Source of the DNA: Priestia aryabhattai
Lineage (GTDB): Bacteria > Bacillota > Bacilli > Bacillales > Bacillaceae_H
Assembly: GCF_023715685.1 (NCBI RefSeq)
Contig: NZ_JAMBOQ010000004.1
Coordinates: 248,001 to 312,000 of the forward strand
Length of the DNA: 64,000 bases
Reading direction: 5' to 3'
Part shown: positions 49,748-58,845 of the stretch, in pieces
Layout of the letters: every line of letters begins with the position of its first letter
Numbering within the stretch: position 1 is the first letter of the stretch
Notes under the pieces: model-generated
Told to the model about the DNA's origin: nothing
What the model saw: only the letters and a program-made list of their open reading frames with translations
Databases searched by the model: none
Translations under genes and position numbers: made by a program

Positions 49748-51619
49748 ATGAGGATTACTGAATTATTAAAAAAAGATACAATCATTCTTGATTTAAAGAG
49801 CACATCAAAAGCTGATGTTATTGATGAGTTAGTTGGAAAATTAGACGAAGCTGGTCGCTTAAGCGACCGAGCTGGCTATAAAGAAGCAATTTTAAATCGT
49901 GAATCTCAAAGCACAACGGGAATTGGGGAAGGCATTGCCATTCCACATGCAAAAACAAACTCGGTTAAAACACCGGCCATTGCATTTGGACGCTCAACAG
50001 AAGGTATTGATTATGAATCATTAGACGGACAGCCCGCACACTTATTCTTCATGATTGCAGCGAGTGAAGGAGCGAATAATGCTCACTTAGAAACACTATC
50101 TCGTTTGTCTACGTTATTAATGGACGAATCGTTCCGAAAAACGTTGCTAACGGCATCATCAATTGATGAAGTTATTAAAGCAATTGATGATAAAGAAACT
50201 GAAAATGAAGCGCCGGAAGAAGAAGTGGATACAGCTTCAGATCAATTAGTGCTTGCTGTAACGGCTTGTCCAACAGGAATTGCACACACATATATGGCAG
50301 CGGACAGCTTAAAAGCAAAAGCGAAAGACATGAATGTGACACTCAAAGTTGAAACAAACGGTTCCAGCGGTGTTAAAAACGCGTTGACGAAGGAAGAAAT
50401 TGAAAACGCTACCGCTATTATTGTTGCAGCGGACAAGCAAGTGGAAATGGAACGTTTTGCAGGTAAAAAAGTCATTCAAGTTCCAGTAGCTGAAGGAATT
50501 CGAAAGCCTCAAGAATTAATTAACCGCGCGTTAAAAGGAGACGCTCCTGTATACAGCGGCGGCGGTGGCAGCAAAGAAGGCGGAGAAAGTAAAGGATCAG
50601 AGCGTACAGGGTTTTATAAACACCTAATGAGCGGTGTATCAGCAATGCTTCCGTTTGTTGTAGGTGGCGGGATCTTAATTGCCATTTCATTTATGTTTGG
50701 TATTCACTCAGCAGAACCAAAAGATCCAACGTACAATGCGTTTGCAGCGGCGCTAAAAACAATTGGCGGAGATAATGCATTCTTCTTACTAGTACCGGTA
50801 CTAGCAGGGTTCATTGCAATGAGTATTGCTGATCGTCCTGGTTTAGCTCCTGGTATGGTTGCAGGTCTTTTAGCAGCTTCTGGTGGAGGCGGTTTCTTAG
50901 GTGGTTTAATCGCTGGTTTCTTAGCGGGTTATGTAGTAGTGGGATTAAAGAAATTATTCAGCGGTTTACCGCAAGCGCTTGATGGAATTAAACCAGTTCT
51001 TCTTTATCCGCTATTTGGGATTTTCATCTCAGGACTGATTATGCTTTATGTTGTAAATGAACCAGTTAGTGCAATTAACAAAGGATTAACGCACTGGTTA
51101 AGTGGATTTGGTACAGGTAACTTAGTGTTACTAGGTATTATCTTAGGCGGTATGATGGCTATTGATATGGGTGGTCCTATTAACAAAGCAGCCTTTACAT
51201 TTGGTATTGCAATGATTGATGCTGGAAACTATGCACCTCATGCAGCGATTATGGCAGGCGGTATGGTTCCACCATTAGGTATGGCTATTGCGACAACTTT
51301 GTTCAAAAATAAATTTACTCGTCAAGAGCGTGAAACAGGTAAAACATGTTATGTAATGGGTCTTTCATTTATCACAGAAGGTGCGATTCCATTCGCAGCA
51401 GCTGACCCAGGCCGCGTTATTCCCGCATCGGTTATCGGTGCTGCAGTAGCAGGTGCTTTAACAATGATGTTCCACATCGGTTTACCAGCACCACACGGCG
51501 GTGTATTCGTTATCGGAATTGTACAAGGAAACCCTCTTTTATATGCACTAGCGATTTTAATTGGTGCAATTGTAACAGCGGTCCTTGTAGGTGTATTAAA
51601 AAAGCCAAAAGCAGAATAA
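49748..51619 (+). CDS. fruA: PTS fructose transporter subunit IIABC
   Basis: 623 aa. EIIA (residues 1-150; active-site His in GIAIPHAKT), EIIB (about 160-265; phospho-Cys in VTACPTGIAHTYMAA) and EIIC (about 290-620; multiple helices, GGPINKAAFTFG). It takes up fructose as fructose-1-phosphate. Glycine-serine linker GGGGSKEGGESKGS joins IIB to IIC. Last gene of the operon. Confidence 0.96.
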   Translation: MRITELLKKDTIILDLKSTSKADVIDELVGKLDEAGRLSDRAGYKEAILNRESQSTTGIGEGIAIPHAKTNSVKTPAIAFGRSTEGIDYESLDGQPAHLFFMIAASEGANNAHLETLSRLSTLLMDESFRKTLLTASSIDEVIKAIDDKETENEAPEEEVDTASDQLVLAVTACPTGIAHTYMAADSLKAKAKDMNVTLKVETNGSSGVKNALTKEEIENATAIIVAADKQVEMERFAGKKVIQVPVAEGIRKPQELINRALKGDAPVYSGGGGSKEGGESKGSERTGFYKHLMSGVSAMLPFVVGGGILIAISFMFGIHSAEPKDPTYNAFAAALKTIGGDNAFFLLVPVLAGFIAMSIADRPGLAPGMVAGLLAASGGGGFLGGLIAGFLAGYVVVGLKKLFSGLPQALDGIKPVLLYPLFGIFISGLIMLYVVNEPVSAINKGLTHWLSGFGTGNLVLLGIILGGMMAIDMGGPINKAAFTFGIAMIDAGNYAPHAAIMAGGMVPPLGMAIATTLFKNKFTRQERETGKTCYVMGLSFITEGAIPFAAADPGRVIPASVIGAAVAGALTMMFHIGLPAPHGGVFVIGIVQGNPLLYALAILIGAIVTAVLVGVLKKPKAE

Positions 51620-51665
51620 CAAATAAAGACTGATTTTACATGATGTAAAATCAGTCTTTATTTGT
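51619..51665 (+). terminator. Terminator after fruRKA
   Basis: A near-perfect 23-bp inverted repeat around a single central G, rich in A and T at the outer ends. Confidence 0.88.
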
Positions 51666-51816
51666 GTTTTTGTAGTAGACATTTGTTCTTTATGAGAGTA
51701 CAATTACGTTAGTATTCCTTTAATTTTTAGAAAAGTTAGATAGATAAGCTTTTCTACTTGATAAAATATGTTACAATAATCGAATATTAAAAACAAAGTA
51801 AGGAAGTGTCTCAAAC

Positions 51817-53199
51817 ATGAAGGTTGCGAAGTTTGGCGGGAGTTCAGTTGCAAGCGCAGAGAAATTTAAACAGGTTGCGCATATTGTAACGTCTGATAAA
51901 GAGAGAAAGCTGGTAGTTGTGTCAGCTCCGGGCAAGCGATACGGAGAAGATACAAAAATGACAGATTTGCTAATCGCACTTTCTGCCAAAATACAGCTTG
52001 GAGAAGATTACGTAGATGAGTTTGGGCAAGTAATTGATCGCTATCGTGAAATCGTTGTTGACTTGTCTATACCGGAAACGATTATTACTGACATTATTAC
52101 GAATTTACAATCACTTATTGATTTACATAAAAATGATCCATTTCGCTTATTAGACTGTCTAAAAGCAAGCGGAGAAGATAATAATGCAAAGGTAATGGCT
52201 GCTTATTTAAACCATTTAGGGTTTGAAGCTCATTATGTAAATCCGAAAGAAGCAGGTATTTTTGTTTCCGATGAACCAGGAAGAGCAAGAGTGCTTCCAT
52301 TGTCTTATGAAAAACTACCGCAGCTAAGAGAGCGTTCGGGCATTCTGGTGATTCCAGGATTCTTTGGCTACTCTGAAGAAGGGAACATGGTTACGTTCTC
52401 GCGCGGTGGGTCAGATATTACAGGTTCAATTGTAGCAGCTGGAGTAAAAGCTGATTTGTATGAAAACTTTACTGACGTAGATGCTATTTATAGCGTGGAT
52501 CCAAGACTTGTGGAAAAGCCTCATGAAATGAAAGAAGTAACATACAGAGAAATGCGTGAACTATCCTATGCAGGCTTTTCTGTCTTCCATGATGAAGCGC
52601 TAGAGCCGGTTTATAAATTAGGTATTCCTGTATGTGTAAAGAATACAAATAACCCTGAAGCAAAGGGTACATTCATTGTAGCTGAGCGTCCCCACGGCGA
52701 TACGCCGGTAGTTGGAATCGCTGGGGACAAAGGTTTTTGCAACATTCATGTGAGCAAATACTTATTAAATCGTGAAATTGGTTTTGGCAGAAGGCTGCTT
52801 GAAATTTTAGAAGATGAAGGTATTTCATACGAACATACTCCTTCAGGAATTGATAATATCTCTGTCATTATGCGCGAGCATCAGCTTACACCAGATGTGG
52901 AAGAGCGTGTATTTGCTCGAATTGAAAAAGAGCTTGAAGTAGATGAAATCTTTATTGAACGTGATCTTGCTATGGTTATGGTAGTAGGAGAAGGAATGAA
53001 TAGTACAGTAGGAATTGCAGCAAAAGCTACAGAAGCTTTTGCCCGTGCTGAAGTGAATCTTGAAATGATCAACCAAGGTTCTTCTGAGGTGAGCATGATG
53101 TTTGGTGTGAAAGCAGACGCTTTAGACCGTGCTGTTCAAGCTCTTTACAATACGTATTTTAACAGCATGTACAGCATTTCTTATTCTAATGTAAAATGA
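51817..53199 (+). CDS. Aspartokinase (YclM/ThrD-type)
   Basis: 460 aa, first step of the aspartate family pathway. VAKFGGSSVASAEKFKQVA is the kinase motif; SRGGSDITGSIVAAG and two C-terminal ACT domains (about residues 315-460) for feedback control follow. The length and the ACT layout fit B. subtilis aspartokinase III (YclM, threonine/lysine-sensitive). AGGAAG precedes the ATG. I looked for a lysine riboswitch upstream and saw none. Confidence 0.92.
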   Translation: MKVAKFGGSSVASAEKFKQVAHIVTSDKERKLVVVSAPGKRYGEDTKMTDLLIALSAKIQLGEDYVDEFGQVIDRYREIVVDLSIPETIITDIITNLQSLIDLHKNDPFRLLDCLKASGEDNNAKVMAAYLNHLGFEAHYVNPKEAGIFVSDEPGRARVLPLSYEKLPQLRERSGILVIPGFFGYSEEGNMVTFSRGGSDITGSIVAAGVKADLYENFTDVDAIYSVDPRLVEKPHEMKEVTYREMRELSYAGFSVFHDEALEPVYKLGIPVCVKNTNNPEAKGTFIVAERPHGDTPVVGIAGDKGFCNIHVSKYLLNREIGFGRRLLEILEDEGISYEHTPSGIDNISVIMREHQLTPDVEERVFARIEKELEVDEIFIERDLAMVMVVGEGMNSTVGIAAKATEAFARAEVNLEMINQGSSEVSMMFGVKADALDRAVQALYNTYFNSMYSISYSNVK

Positions 53200-53207
53200 A
53201 CAGGACG

Positions 53208-53242
53208 AAAAACCCCGCTTTCTTTTTAGAGAGTGGGGTTTT
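53208..53242 (+). terminator. Terminator after aspartokinase
   Basis: AAAACCCC...GGGGTTTT with inner CTTTC/GAGAG pairing. Confidence 0.8.
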
Positions 53243-53315
53243 CTAGTGAAGGCGTATAAAAATCAAATTTGTGGACATAAAGGGAAGGAAGAGTGAACCA
53301 AAAGGAGGAAATACA

Positions 53316-53801
53316 GTGAAGAAACGACCCTTTTTCATATTCTTTTCCCTTATAGGTATTAGCGTACTTTCAGCATGCCACAATGATGATGCAGCACCGG
53401 CAAGAGAAGCTCAGAATAAACAAGGCGTGACAAATGGCGGAACGCCGATGAGCTATGATACTCAAAGTGAAAACACATCTTTTAACTTTTCAAAATTTGA
53501 TTTGGAAGTGGACTATAAGGGGCTCAATAATGATTATGAAGCCGATTATGAAAATGAAAATGATGAGATAGAGGCCAAAGTGGATGATAATATTAACGAT
53601 GAACACTTGAACGGAGACGAAGCTTTTAATAAATTATCTTCTAAATTTAAAAAGTTGAATTTTGATCAACATACGCCCAATAAAGATGTAAAAAAGGAAG
53701 TAATTGATGCGTTTGGTCTAAAAAAGGATTTTCAGTCGTTTGAATTAGAAGTTCGTTTTTCAAACGGAACGGAAAAAGAATACAATTTTAAACAAAAGTA
53801 A
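53316..53801 (+). CDS. YusW-family lipoprotein
   Basis: 161 aa from GTG 53316, behind AAGGAGG. The signal peptide ends in lipobox LSAC (Cys21), so it is membrane-anchored outside. A disordered acidic linker (about residues 25-95, many Asn/Asp/Glu) precedes the YusW-like C-terminal domain (FELEVRFSNGTEKEYNF). Function unknown. It is adjacent to, but separately terminated from, the SodC-type gene. Confidence 0.8.
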   Translation: MKKRPFFIFFSLIGISVLSACHNDDAAPAREAQNKQGVTNGGTPMSYDTQSENTSFNFSKFDLEVDYKGLNNDYEADYENENDEIEAKVDDNINDEHLNGDEAFNKLSSKFKKLNFDQHTPNKDVKKEVIDAFGLKKDFQSFELEVRFSNGTEKEYNFKQK

Positions 53802-53835
53802 GACGTTAAAGCTAAGAAAAAAGTGACAACACGAG

Positions 53836-53866
53836 CGGCTCTTTTTATATAAAAGAGCCGTTTTTT
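53836..53866 (+). terminator. Terminator after the YusW-type gene
   Basis: CGGCTCTTTT...AAAAGAGCCG then T6. Confidence 0.85.
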
Positions 53867-53928
53867 ATGTCTAAAAAAAGGAGAATAGTGAAAGGATGTT
53901 GATAAATAAGCAAAAGGAGGAGTCACTG

Positions 53929-54519
53929 ATGCAAAAGTGGATAATGAACGGATGCGTAGTCTTTATCTTGTTATTGTTAGGGGCATGCAGTATGGTAAAA
54001 GGGCAAAATAACGCTCATGAAAACCATTTGAAAGCAGAGGAAGCGAAAGAAACAAGCGAGGTATCGGTAGAACCTGTTAAGGTGGATTTAACGAATACAT
54101 CAGGCAAAAAAGTAGGAGAGGCTACGCTGTCAGAGGCAAAAAACGGTGTGCACATTAAATTGACTGCTCAAGGTCTTTCACCGGGGAGACATGGATTTCA
54201 TATTCATGAAATAGGAAAATGTGAGGTACCGGATTTTAAAACAGCGGGTGCTCATTTTAATCCTTTTAAACGTGAACATGGCTTTAAAAATACAAAAGGC
54301 CCGCATGCAGGTGATTTGCCCAATCTAGAAGTTGCTCCAAATGGCAAAGTAGATACAGAAATTTTTGCTTCTCTTGTCACGCTGCAAGAAGGAAAGCCGA
54401 ATTCTCTTTTGGATATGGATGGGTCGGCATTAGTGATACATGATAAAGTCGACGATTACACCACGGATCCTTCAGGAAACTCAGGAGATCGGATTGTTTG
54501 TGGAGTGATTACAAAATAA
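53929..54519 (+). CDS. sodC: Cu/Zn superoxide dismutase-like lipoprotein
   Basis: 196 aa from ATG 53929 (AAGGAGG upstream). Lipobox LLGAC (Cys20). All canonical ligands are visible: H91, H93, H109 and H171 for Cu; H109, H117, H126 and D129 for Zn. Cys98 and Cys191 would form the structural disulfide. Some Bacillus homologues (YojM) lack copper ligands, but this copy keeps them all, so real dismutase activity is plausible. Confidence 0.88.
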   Translation: MQKWIMNGCVVFILLLLGACSMVKGQNNAHENHLKAEEAKETSEVSVEPVKVDLTNTSGKKVGEATLSEAKNGVHIKLTAQGLSPGRHGFHIHEIGKCEVPDFKTAGAHFNPFKREHGFKNTKGPHAGDLPNLEVAPNGKVDTEIFASLVTLQEGKPNSLLDMDGSALVIHDKVDDYTTDPSGNSGDRIVCGVITK

Positions 54520-54522
54520 GCC

Positions 54523-54553
54523 AAAAAGCTGTGAGATCATTCACGGCTTTTTT
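54523..54553 (+). terminator. Terminator after sodC-type gene
   Basis: AAAAAGCTGTGA...TCACGGCTTTTTT stem. Confidence 0.75.
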
Positions 54554-54635
54554 ATTTCAGTAACGAGCCGCTTCTAAATTGCGATGAGCTTCTTTTTTTT
54601 GCACAATAGAAGAAAGAGCTAAAGAAGGTGAAAAC

Positions 54636-56122
54636 ATGCATAAGCAAGTTGTGGTAATAGGCGGAGGAATAGGTGGGTTAACAGCGGGAGCGTTTTTAGC
54701 TAAACATGACTATGAAGTGACGGTTTTAGAAGCTTCTCGAGAATGGGGAGGCTGTGCAGGGAAATTTCAGCGCCATTTCTATACGTTTCCTGTTGGAGCG
54801 ACGCTTGGAATGGGATTTGAGCGCGGAGGGATACATGAGCGAATCGGCACGTACCTTGGCCTAGAAATTGAAAAGATTTCTCTTAAAAAAATCATGAAAG
54901 TCTATCTTCCTCATCGTACACTGATTTATCATCAAGACCGGTATCAGCATATTTCCTATCTTCAAAAACAATTTCCTCATAAAGCGAAGAATATTAGGAG
55001 CTTTTATGAAAATGTTTTTAGAATTGCAAAAGAAATTCGTAAGCTTATGCAGTCTCTGCCGGTTCTTCCTCCTCTGACAGTCGGTGAGTGGAGCAGGCTG
55101 GTAAGTTCATTGAATTTTGGTTCTGTGAAGCTGTTGCCTTATTTTCATCAATCGTTTAGTCATTTGCTAAAAAAACACAGTTTGTTAGACGAAACGGACT
55201 TTCTTCATTTTATTGATGGTCAATTAATAGACAGCATGCAGACAACGAGTGAGAACTGTTCAATGCTTATTGGATGTCTAGCGTTGGATATCTATCACGA
55301 AGGCGCTTTTTATGTAAAGGGTGGCTTATACAAAGTCGCAGAAGCACTGCAAAAATCTATTAAAGCCAACGGAGGAAAAACGACTCTAGGAAGGAAAGTA
55401 GTAAAGATAGAGCGTGATAACGACGGGTGGATATTGCATGATCGTAGAGGTAACCGTTACCGTGCATCAGACGTTGTATGCAACGCGCCGGTTCAAAGCT
55501 TAAAGTCTTTGCTACATGATGAAGATTACCAACATATCCATAAGCGGGCAAAAGAAAAAGGCGAGATTGCACAGTGGGGAACGTTTTCGATGTATTTTGC
55601 GATTGATGAAAGAGATCTGCCGCAAAAGGTAGAGTTGTTTCAGCAAGTACTTCAATCCGAACAAGGGGAGATGACAGAAGGAAATCATTTATTTATCTCA
55701 GTTTCTCATCCTGATGATCGTTTTCGTGCGCCTGAAGGCAAGTGTACAATTACAGCGTCTACTCACATTGAGCTTAGCAAGTGGAGTAACAAAGAAGCCT
55801 ATGATATTCAAAAACAAGTTCTTGAGAAAAAGATGATAGCGGGAATTAAAACCGTTATTCCTAACATTGAAGAAGCAGAGCATCAAATTTCAGGAGCTCC
55901 TAAAGCATGGGAGAGGTTCACTTCTCGCCCAAACGGCGGAGTGGGAGGCTTTCCGCAAACGTTAGACATGCCCTGTTTAACAGTATTTCGCATCGATCCG
56001 GCTTACAAGGACTGTGGTTATGCGGAGATACAGTGTTTCCAGGAGCGGGAACTATAGGCGTATCGGTAAGCGGCTATCATGTTTTTCAAAGTATAACGTC
56101 TCATCGCCATACGTTACCTTAA
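54636..56122 (+). pseudogene. FAD-dependent phytoene desaturase-like oxidoreductase, C-terminal frameshift
   Basis: N-terminal FAD motif VVIGGGIGGLTAGAFLAKHD; CrtI/CrtN/CrtISO-like layout. The reading frame from 54636 stays open to 56057, but family-typical C-terminal sequence (ALFNSISHRSGLQGLWLCGD; FPGAGTIGVSVSGYHV) is in the -1 frame up to 56122. The switch must lie near 55965-55980, just after GGFPQTLD; one missing base would explain it. As written, the encoded protein loses the FAD-binding C-terminus. It could be a sequencing error or a recent mutation. Substrate unknown. Confidence 0.8.
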
Positions 56123-56160
56123 CATTTCTTACATACAAACTACTATTGTTCATACTATCA

Positions 56161-56198
56161 AAAAACACCGGCCCTATTACCATAGGGCCGGTGTTTTC
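56161..56198. terminator. Bidirectional terminator between desaturase and MerR/coiled-coil genes
   Basis: Perfect 16-bp stem AAAACACCGGCCCTAT and complement, loop of 4. Confidence 0.9.
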
Positions 56199-57429
56199 AG
56201 GAGAGAAACAGCTTCCACCACTTCCGTTTTCGCTTCATATCAGCAGCGGCAGTTTGTCTAAAGGTTTGGACAAAATCACTAAACATCTCTTCGCGTTCAG
56301 CTACGCTTTGACGATGAAGCTTACGTTCTTTCTCCATTTCTTTCAAATAATAGACTCGTTCTTCATTCATCGAATCAATTAAATCACGAAGCTCTTCTGT
56401 CGTATTGGTTGAAGAATTGTTTAATTTTTCAACCATAAATTTTACTTGATTCATAGCAACGGTAGAATTGCTTGAGAATCGGTCTAATAAATACTGCATT
56501 TCTTTAGAGGACTCATCCGCATTCTCCATTACATCTTTCATGAACAGGCGTATATCCTCTGTTTTCTCTTCAGCGATTGTTGAATAATCTTCAATCAGAG
56601 AAGTAACTTCATCAAACGATTTTTCGTTAGAGCGGATAATTTTTTTAGACATATTTTCTACGTCTCTTGCGCTGCGTTCTGAAGACTCAGAAATGTATGC
56701 CCCGACTGACTCCACCATTTCTACAGTTTGAGTAGCACTTTTTTCGAGCTCTCTTTTCACTTCTCCGACAATTTCTTCGCGAACTTCATTTCGCATTCCT
56801 TCTCGCATTTCTTTTAACAAATCAGCTTTAAACGTATCAAGTACCTCAAACACATCTTCATACCGGCGAACAGCTTCTACTAATTCCCCTTGAAGCATTT
56901 CTTTTTCATTCACAACAAGGTCGTTTGGTTTTGGCTCTTCAATAGAAGCAGAAATAGCCTGCTTTTCTTCTTCAGTAGCTAATCGTGCTTCAGGTATAGG
57001 AGGGGTCTTCTCTTGCTTATTTTCTGAAATGCTTTCCTGCTTTTCAGCAGCTTTTTTCTTTTCTTGCTTCATTTGTTTATTGGAGTGTTCTTGAAAATCA
57101 ATGACGTTTTCTTTTTTAGCAGTTTTCAACTGTGCCGGTTCTTCTTCTTTTGAAACCGCTGCCTCTGATTCCATCACTAAATGTTCCTGCTCTTCTTGTT
57201 CCTTTATAAGCAGCTGAACATATTCTTTCACTTCATCTAACGTACATTGTTCATCAAACAGCTGTTTAATATCATTAAATAATTCAATTTGTTCCTCTGT
57301 ATAGACACGGGCCCCATCTACTCGTTCAATTGTTAAATAGCTGCCCAATAATTTTTCCCATTGTTTTAGCGTTTTCTTTTCTACCTCTAATTGATCACTT
57401 ACTTTTTTAATTGTATATGTCTCCATCAT
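56197..57429 (-). CDS. MerR-like HTH protein with long coiled coil (DUF3967/RacA-like)
   Basis: 410 aa. N-terminal MerR-type HTH (TIKKVSDQLEVEKKTLKQWE; wing VDGARVYTEEQI). A Lys/Glu-rich disordered linker (about 95-180) follows, then extended coiled coils (about 185-390) and a basic, Trp-rich tail KRKRKWWKLFLS that may touch membrane. This resembles DUF3967 proteins and, by layout, RacA (DNA binding plus coiled coil). A role in chromosome or plasmid organisation is a guess. GGGAGG precedes ATG 57429. Confidence 0.72.
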   Translation of the reverse strand: MMETYTIKKVSDQLEVEKKTLKQWEKLLGSYLTIERVDGARVYTEEQIELFNDIKQLFDEQCTLDEVKEYVQLLIKEQEEQEHLVMESEAAVSKEEEPAQLKTAKKENVIDFQEHSNKQMKQEKKKAAEKQESISENKQEKTPPIPEARLATEEEKQAISASIEEPKPNDLVVNEKEMLQGELVEAVRRYEDVFEVLDTFKADLLKEMREGMRNEVREEIVGEVKRELEKSATQTVEMVESVGAYISESSERSARDVENMSKKIIRSNEKSFDEVTSLIEDYSTIAEEKTEDIRLFMKDVMENADESSKEMQYLLDRFSSNSTVAMNQVKFMVEKLNNSSTNTTEELRDLIDSMNEERVYYLKEMEKERKLHRQSVAEREEMFSDFVQTFRQTAAADMKRKRKWWKLFLS

Positions 57430-57658
57430 TTTTCATTTCCTCCCTTATCTATTTTCATCCAACTATGTAATGGATTATTTGTTGTATGTTGTATTCACCA
57501 TATCTTCACTTGTTTTCCTGCTAGGTGACAAAGGTTGTCAAAACTAGACGACATTAGCCTTCTATGTAAAGAAAACGCATATTTTGTAAAAAAATGTACA
57601 GAAATGCGCAAATGGCAAAAATGGAAAATAGAGAAGAATAGGAGAGTATAGAAAACAG

Positions 57659-57687
57659 TTGACGGGAAAAAATGGATCCTATAAGAT
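57659..57687 (+). promoter_or_regulatory. Promoter of the SDR-ArsR-ALDH operon
   Basis: TTGACG (57659-57664), 17-nt spacer, TAAGAT (57682-57687). The start site would fall inside the operator at 57688-57723. Confidence 0.65.
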
Positions 57688-57723
57688 ATGTTTAAATGTT
57701 TAAGTTCTTGAACATATAAACAT
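57688..57723. promoter_or_regulatory. ArsR-type operator, 36-bp dyad
   Basis: ATGTTTA (57688-57694) pairs with TAAACAT (57717-57723), and inside it GTTTAAG pairs with CTTGAAC (6 of 7). The dyad covers the predicted transcription start and lies 14 nt ahead of the first gene. The ArsR-type repressor in the same operon is the expected ligand. Confidence 0.65.
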
Positions 57724-57737
57724 AAGGAGAGAACACT

Positions 57738-58517
57738 ATGTCACAGCATTATGCGCTCATCACCGGTGCCTCGGGAGGAATAGGAAAAGAGTTAGCTTAT
57801 CAATTTGCAAAGGATGGGCACCCTTTAATTTTAGTTGCCAGAAGCGCTGATAAACTAACAGCTATTGGAGAGAATTTAAAATCTACTTATGATATTGAAG
57901 TGATAACGGTTGTAAAGGATTTATCAAGAGAAGAAGAGATACAGTCACTATATGAAGAACTTAAAAATAAAGAAATGCACGTTGATTATTTAGTGAACAA
58001 TGCTGGTTTTGGACTATACGGTAAATTTATTGAAACAGCTTTAGATGAAGAGTTAAACATGATTGACTTAAACATTCGAGCATTAACTCATTTAACAAAA
58101 TTATTTTTACCCGATATGGTCAAAAGAAATGGCGGGAAAATTTTAAACATTGCGTCCGTTGCTGCATTTATGCCGGGTCCGCTTATGACAGTATATTACG
58201 CAACGAAAGCGTACGTATTATCTTTCACAGAGGCCCTTGAAAATGAATTAAAAGGTATCAATGTAACGGTAAGTGCTCTATGTCCGGGTCCGACTAAAAC
58301 TGGTTTTAGCGACCGAGCCCAGCTAAGCAACTCCAAGCTTTTTCAAAGCGGTGCGATGGATGTAGAAACTGTGACGAAAGTTGGCTATAAAAAATTTATG
58401 AAAGGGCAGACGGTTATCGTACCAGGAGTACAGTTTCGTCTTGCCACGTTCATCCCGCGCTTCGTGCCAAGAAAGTGGCTTGCATCTGTTGTCCGAAGAA
58501 CACAAGAAATTAAATAG
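57738..58517 (+). CDS. Short-chain dehydrogenase/reductase
   Basis: 259 aa. NAD(P) motif TGASGGIGKELA, NNAG, and catalytic YYATKAY with the Ser upstream (NIASVAAF). The C-terminal basic tail (RKWLASVVRRTQEIK) is typical of membrane-associated SDRs acting on lipids or aldehydes. AAGGAGAG precedes the ATG. First gene of a three-gene operon with an ArsR repressor and an aldehyde dehydrogenase, suggesting carbonyl or fatty-aldehyde metabolism. Confidence 0.88.
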   Translation: MSQHYALITGASGGIGKELAYQFAKDGHPLILVARSADKLTAIGENLKSTYDIEVITVVKDLSREEEIQSLYEELKNKEMHVDYLVNNAGFGLYGKFIETALDEELNMIDLNIRALTHLTKLFLPDMVKRNGGKILNIASVAAFMPGPLMTVYYATKAYVLSFTEALENELKGINVTVSALCPGPTKTGFSDRAQLSNSKLFQSGAMDVETVTKVGYKKFMKGQTVIVPGVQFRLATFIPRFVPRKWLASVVRRTQEIK

Positions 58518-58529
58518 AGGAGAATATAT

Positions 58530-58832
58530 ATGAGTGAAAAAGCAGTCGAGTTATTTCGCGCCAGCATTCCTGTTTTTCAGGCGCTAAGCGATTCAGCAAG
58601 ACAAGATATTATTTTGCTGCTCGCGGAAAAAGAACCTTTAACCGTTAATGAAATTGCAAACGAGTCTACTCTATCACGACCGGCAATTTCTCATCATTTA
58701 AAAATTTTACGCGATCAAAAGCTTGTGCAAATTGAACAAAAAGGGACGCAGAGATATTATTCATTAGCTTTAAATGAGGCAGTTGAGCTATTAAAAAGCT
58801 TGCTTGCTACAGTTGAAGCCGAATGTTTATAG
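58530..58832 (+). CDS. ArsR-family transcriptional repressor
   Basis: 100 aa. Winged HTH with TVNEIANESTLSRPAISHHLK as recognition region and a wing around KGTQRYYSL. It has only one cysteine near the C-terminus (EAECL) and no ELCVCD metal box, so it is not a classical metal sensor; redox or small-molecule sensing is likelier. AGAGGAG precedes the ATG. Its binding site is probably the dyad at 57688-57723. Confidence 0.88.
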   Translation: MSEKAVELFRASIPVFQALSDSARQDIILLLAEKEPLTVNEIANESTLSRPAISHHLKILRDQKLVQIEQKGTQRYYSLALNEAVELLKSLLATVEAECL

Positions 58833-58845
58833 GGAGATGAAAGGG

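Larger units (their letters stand above)
57430..57737. other. Intergenic region between coiled-coil and SDR genes
   Basis: No gene seen. The right end holds the SDR operon promoter and operator, listed separately. Confidence 0.5.

Noticed and set aside
51666..51816. Lysine riboswitch upstream of aspartokinase
   Set aside because: The region is too short and lacks the L-box core; no stable aptamer-like pairing seen.
56014..56382. 122-codon plus-strand frame across the terminator and the end of the coiled-coil gene
   Set aside because: It runs through a strong bidirectional terminator and is antisense to a good gene.
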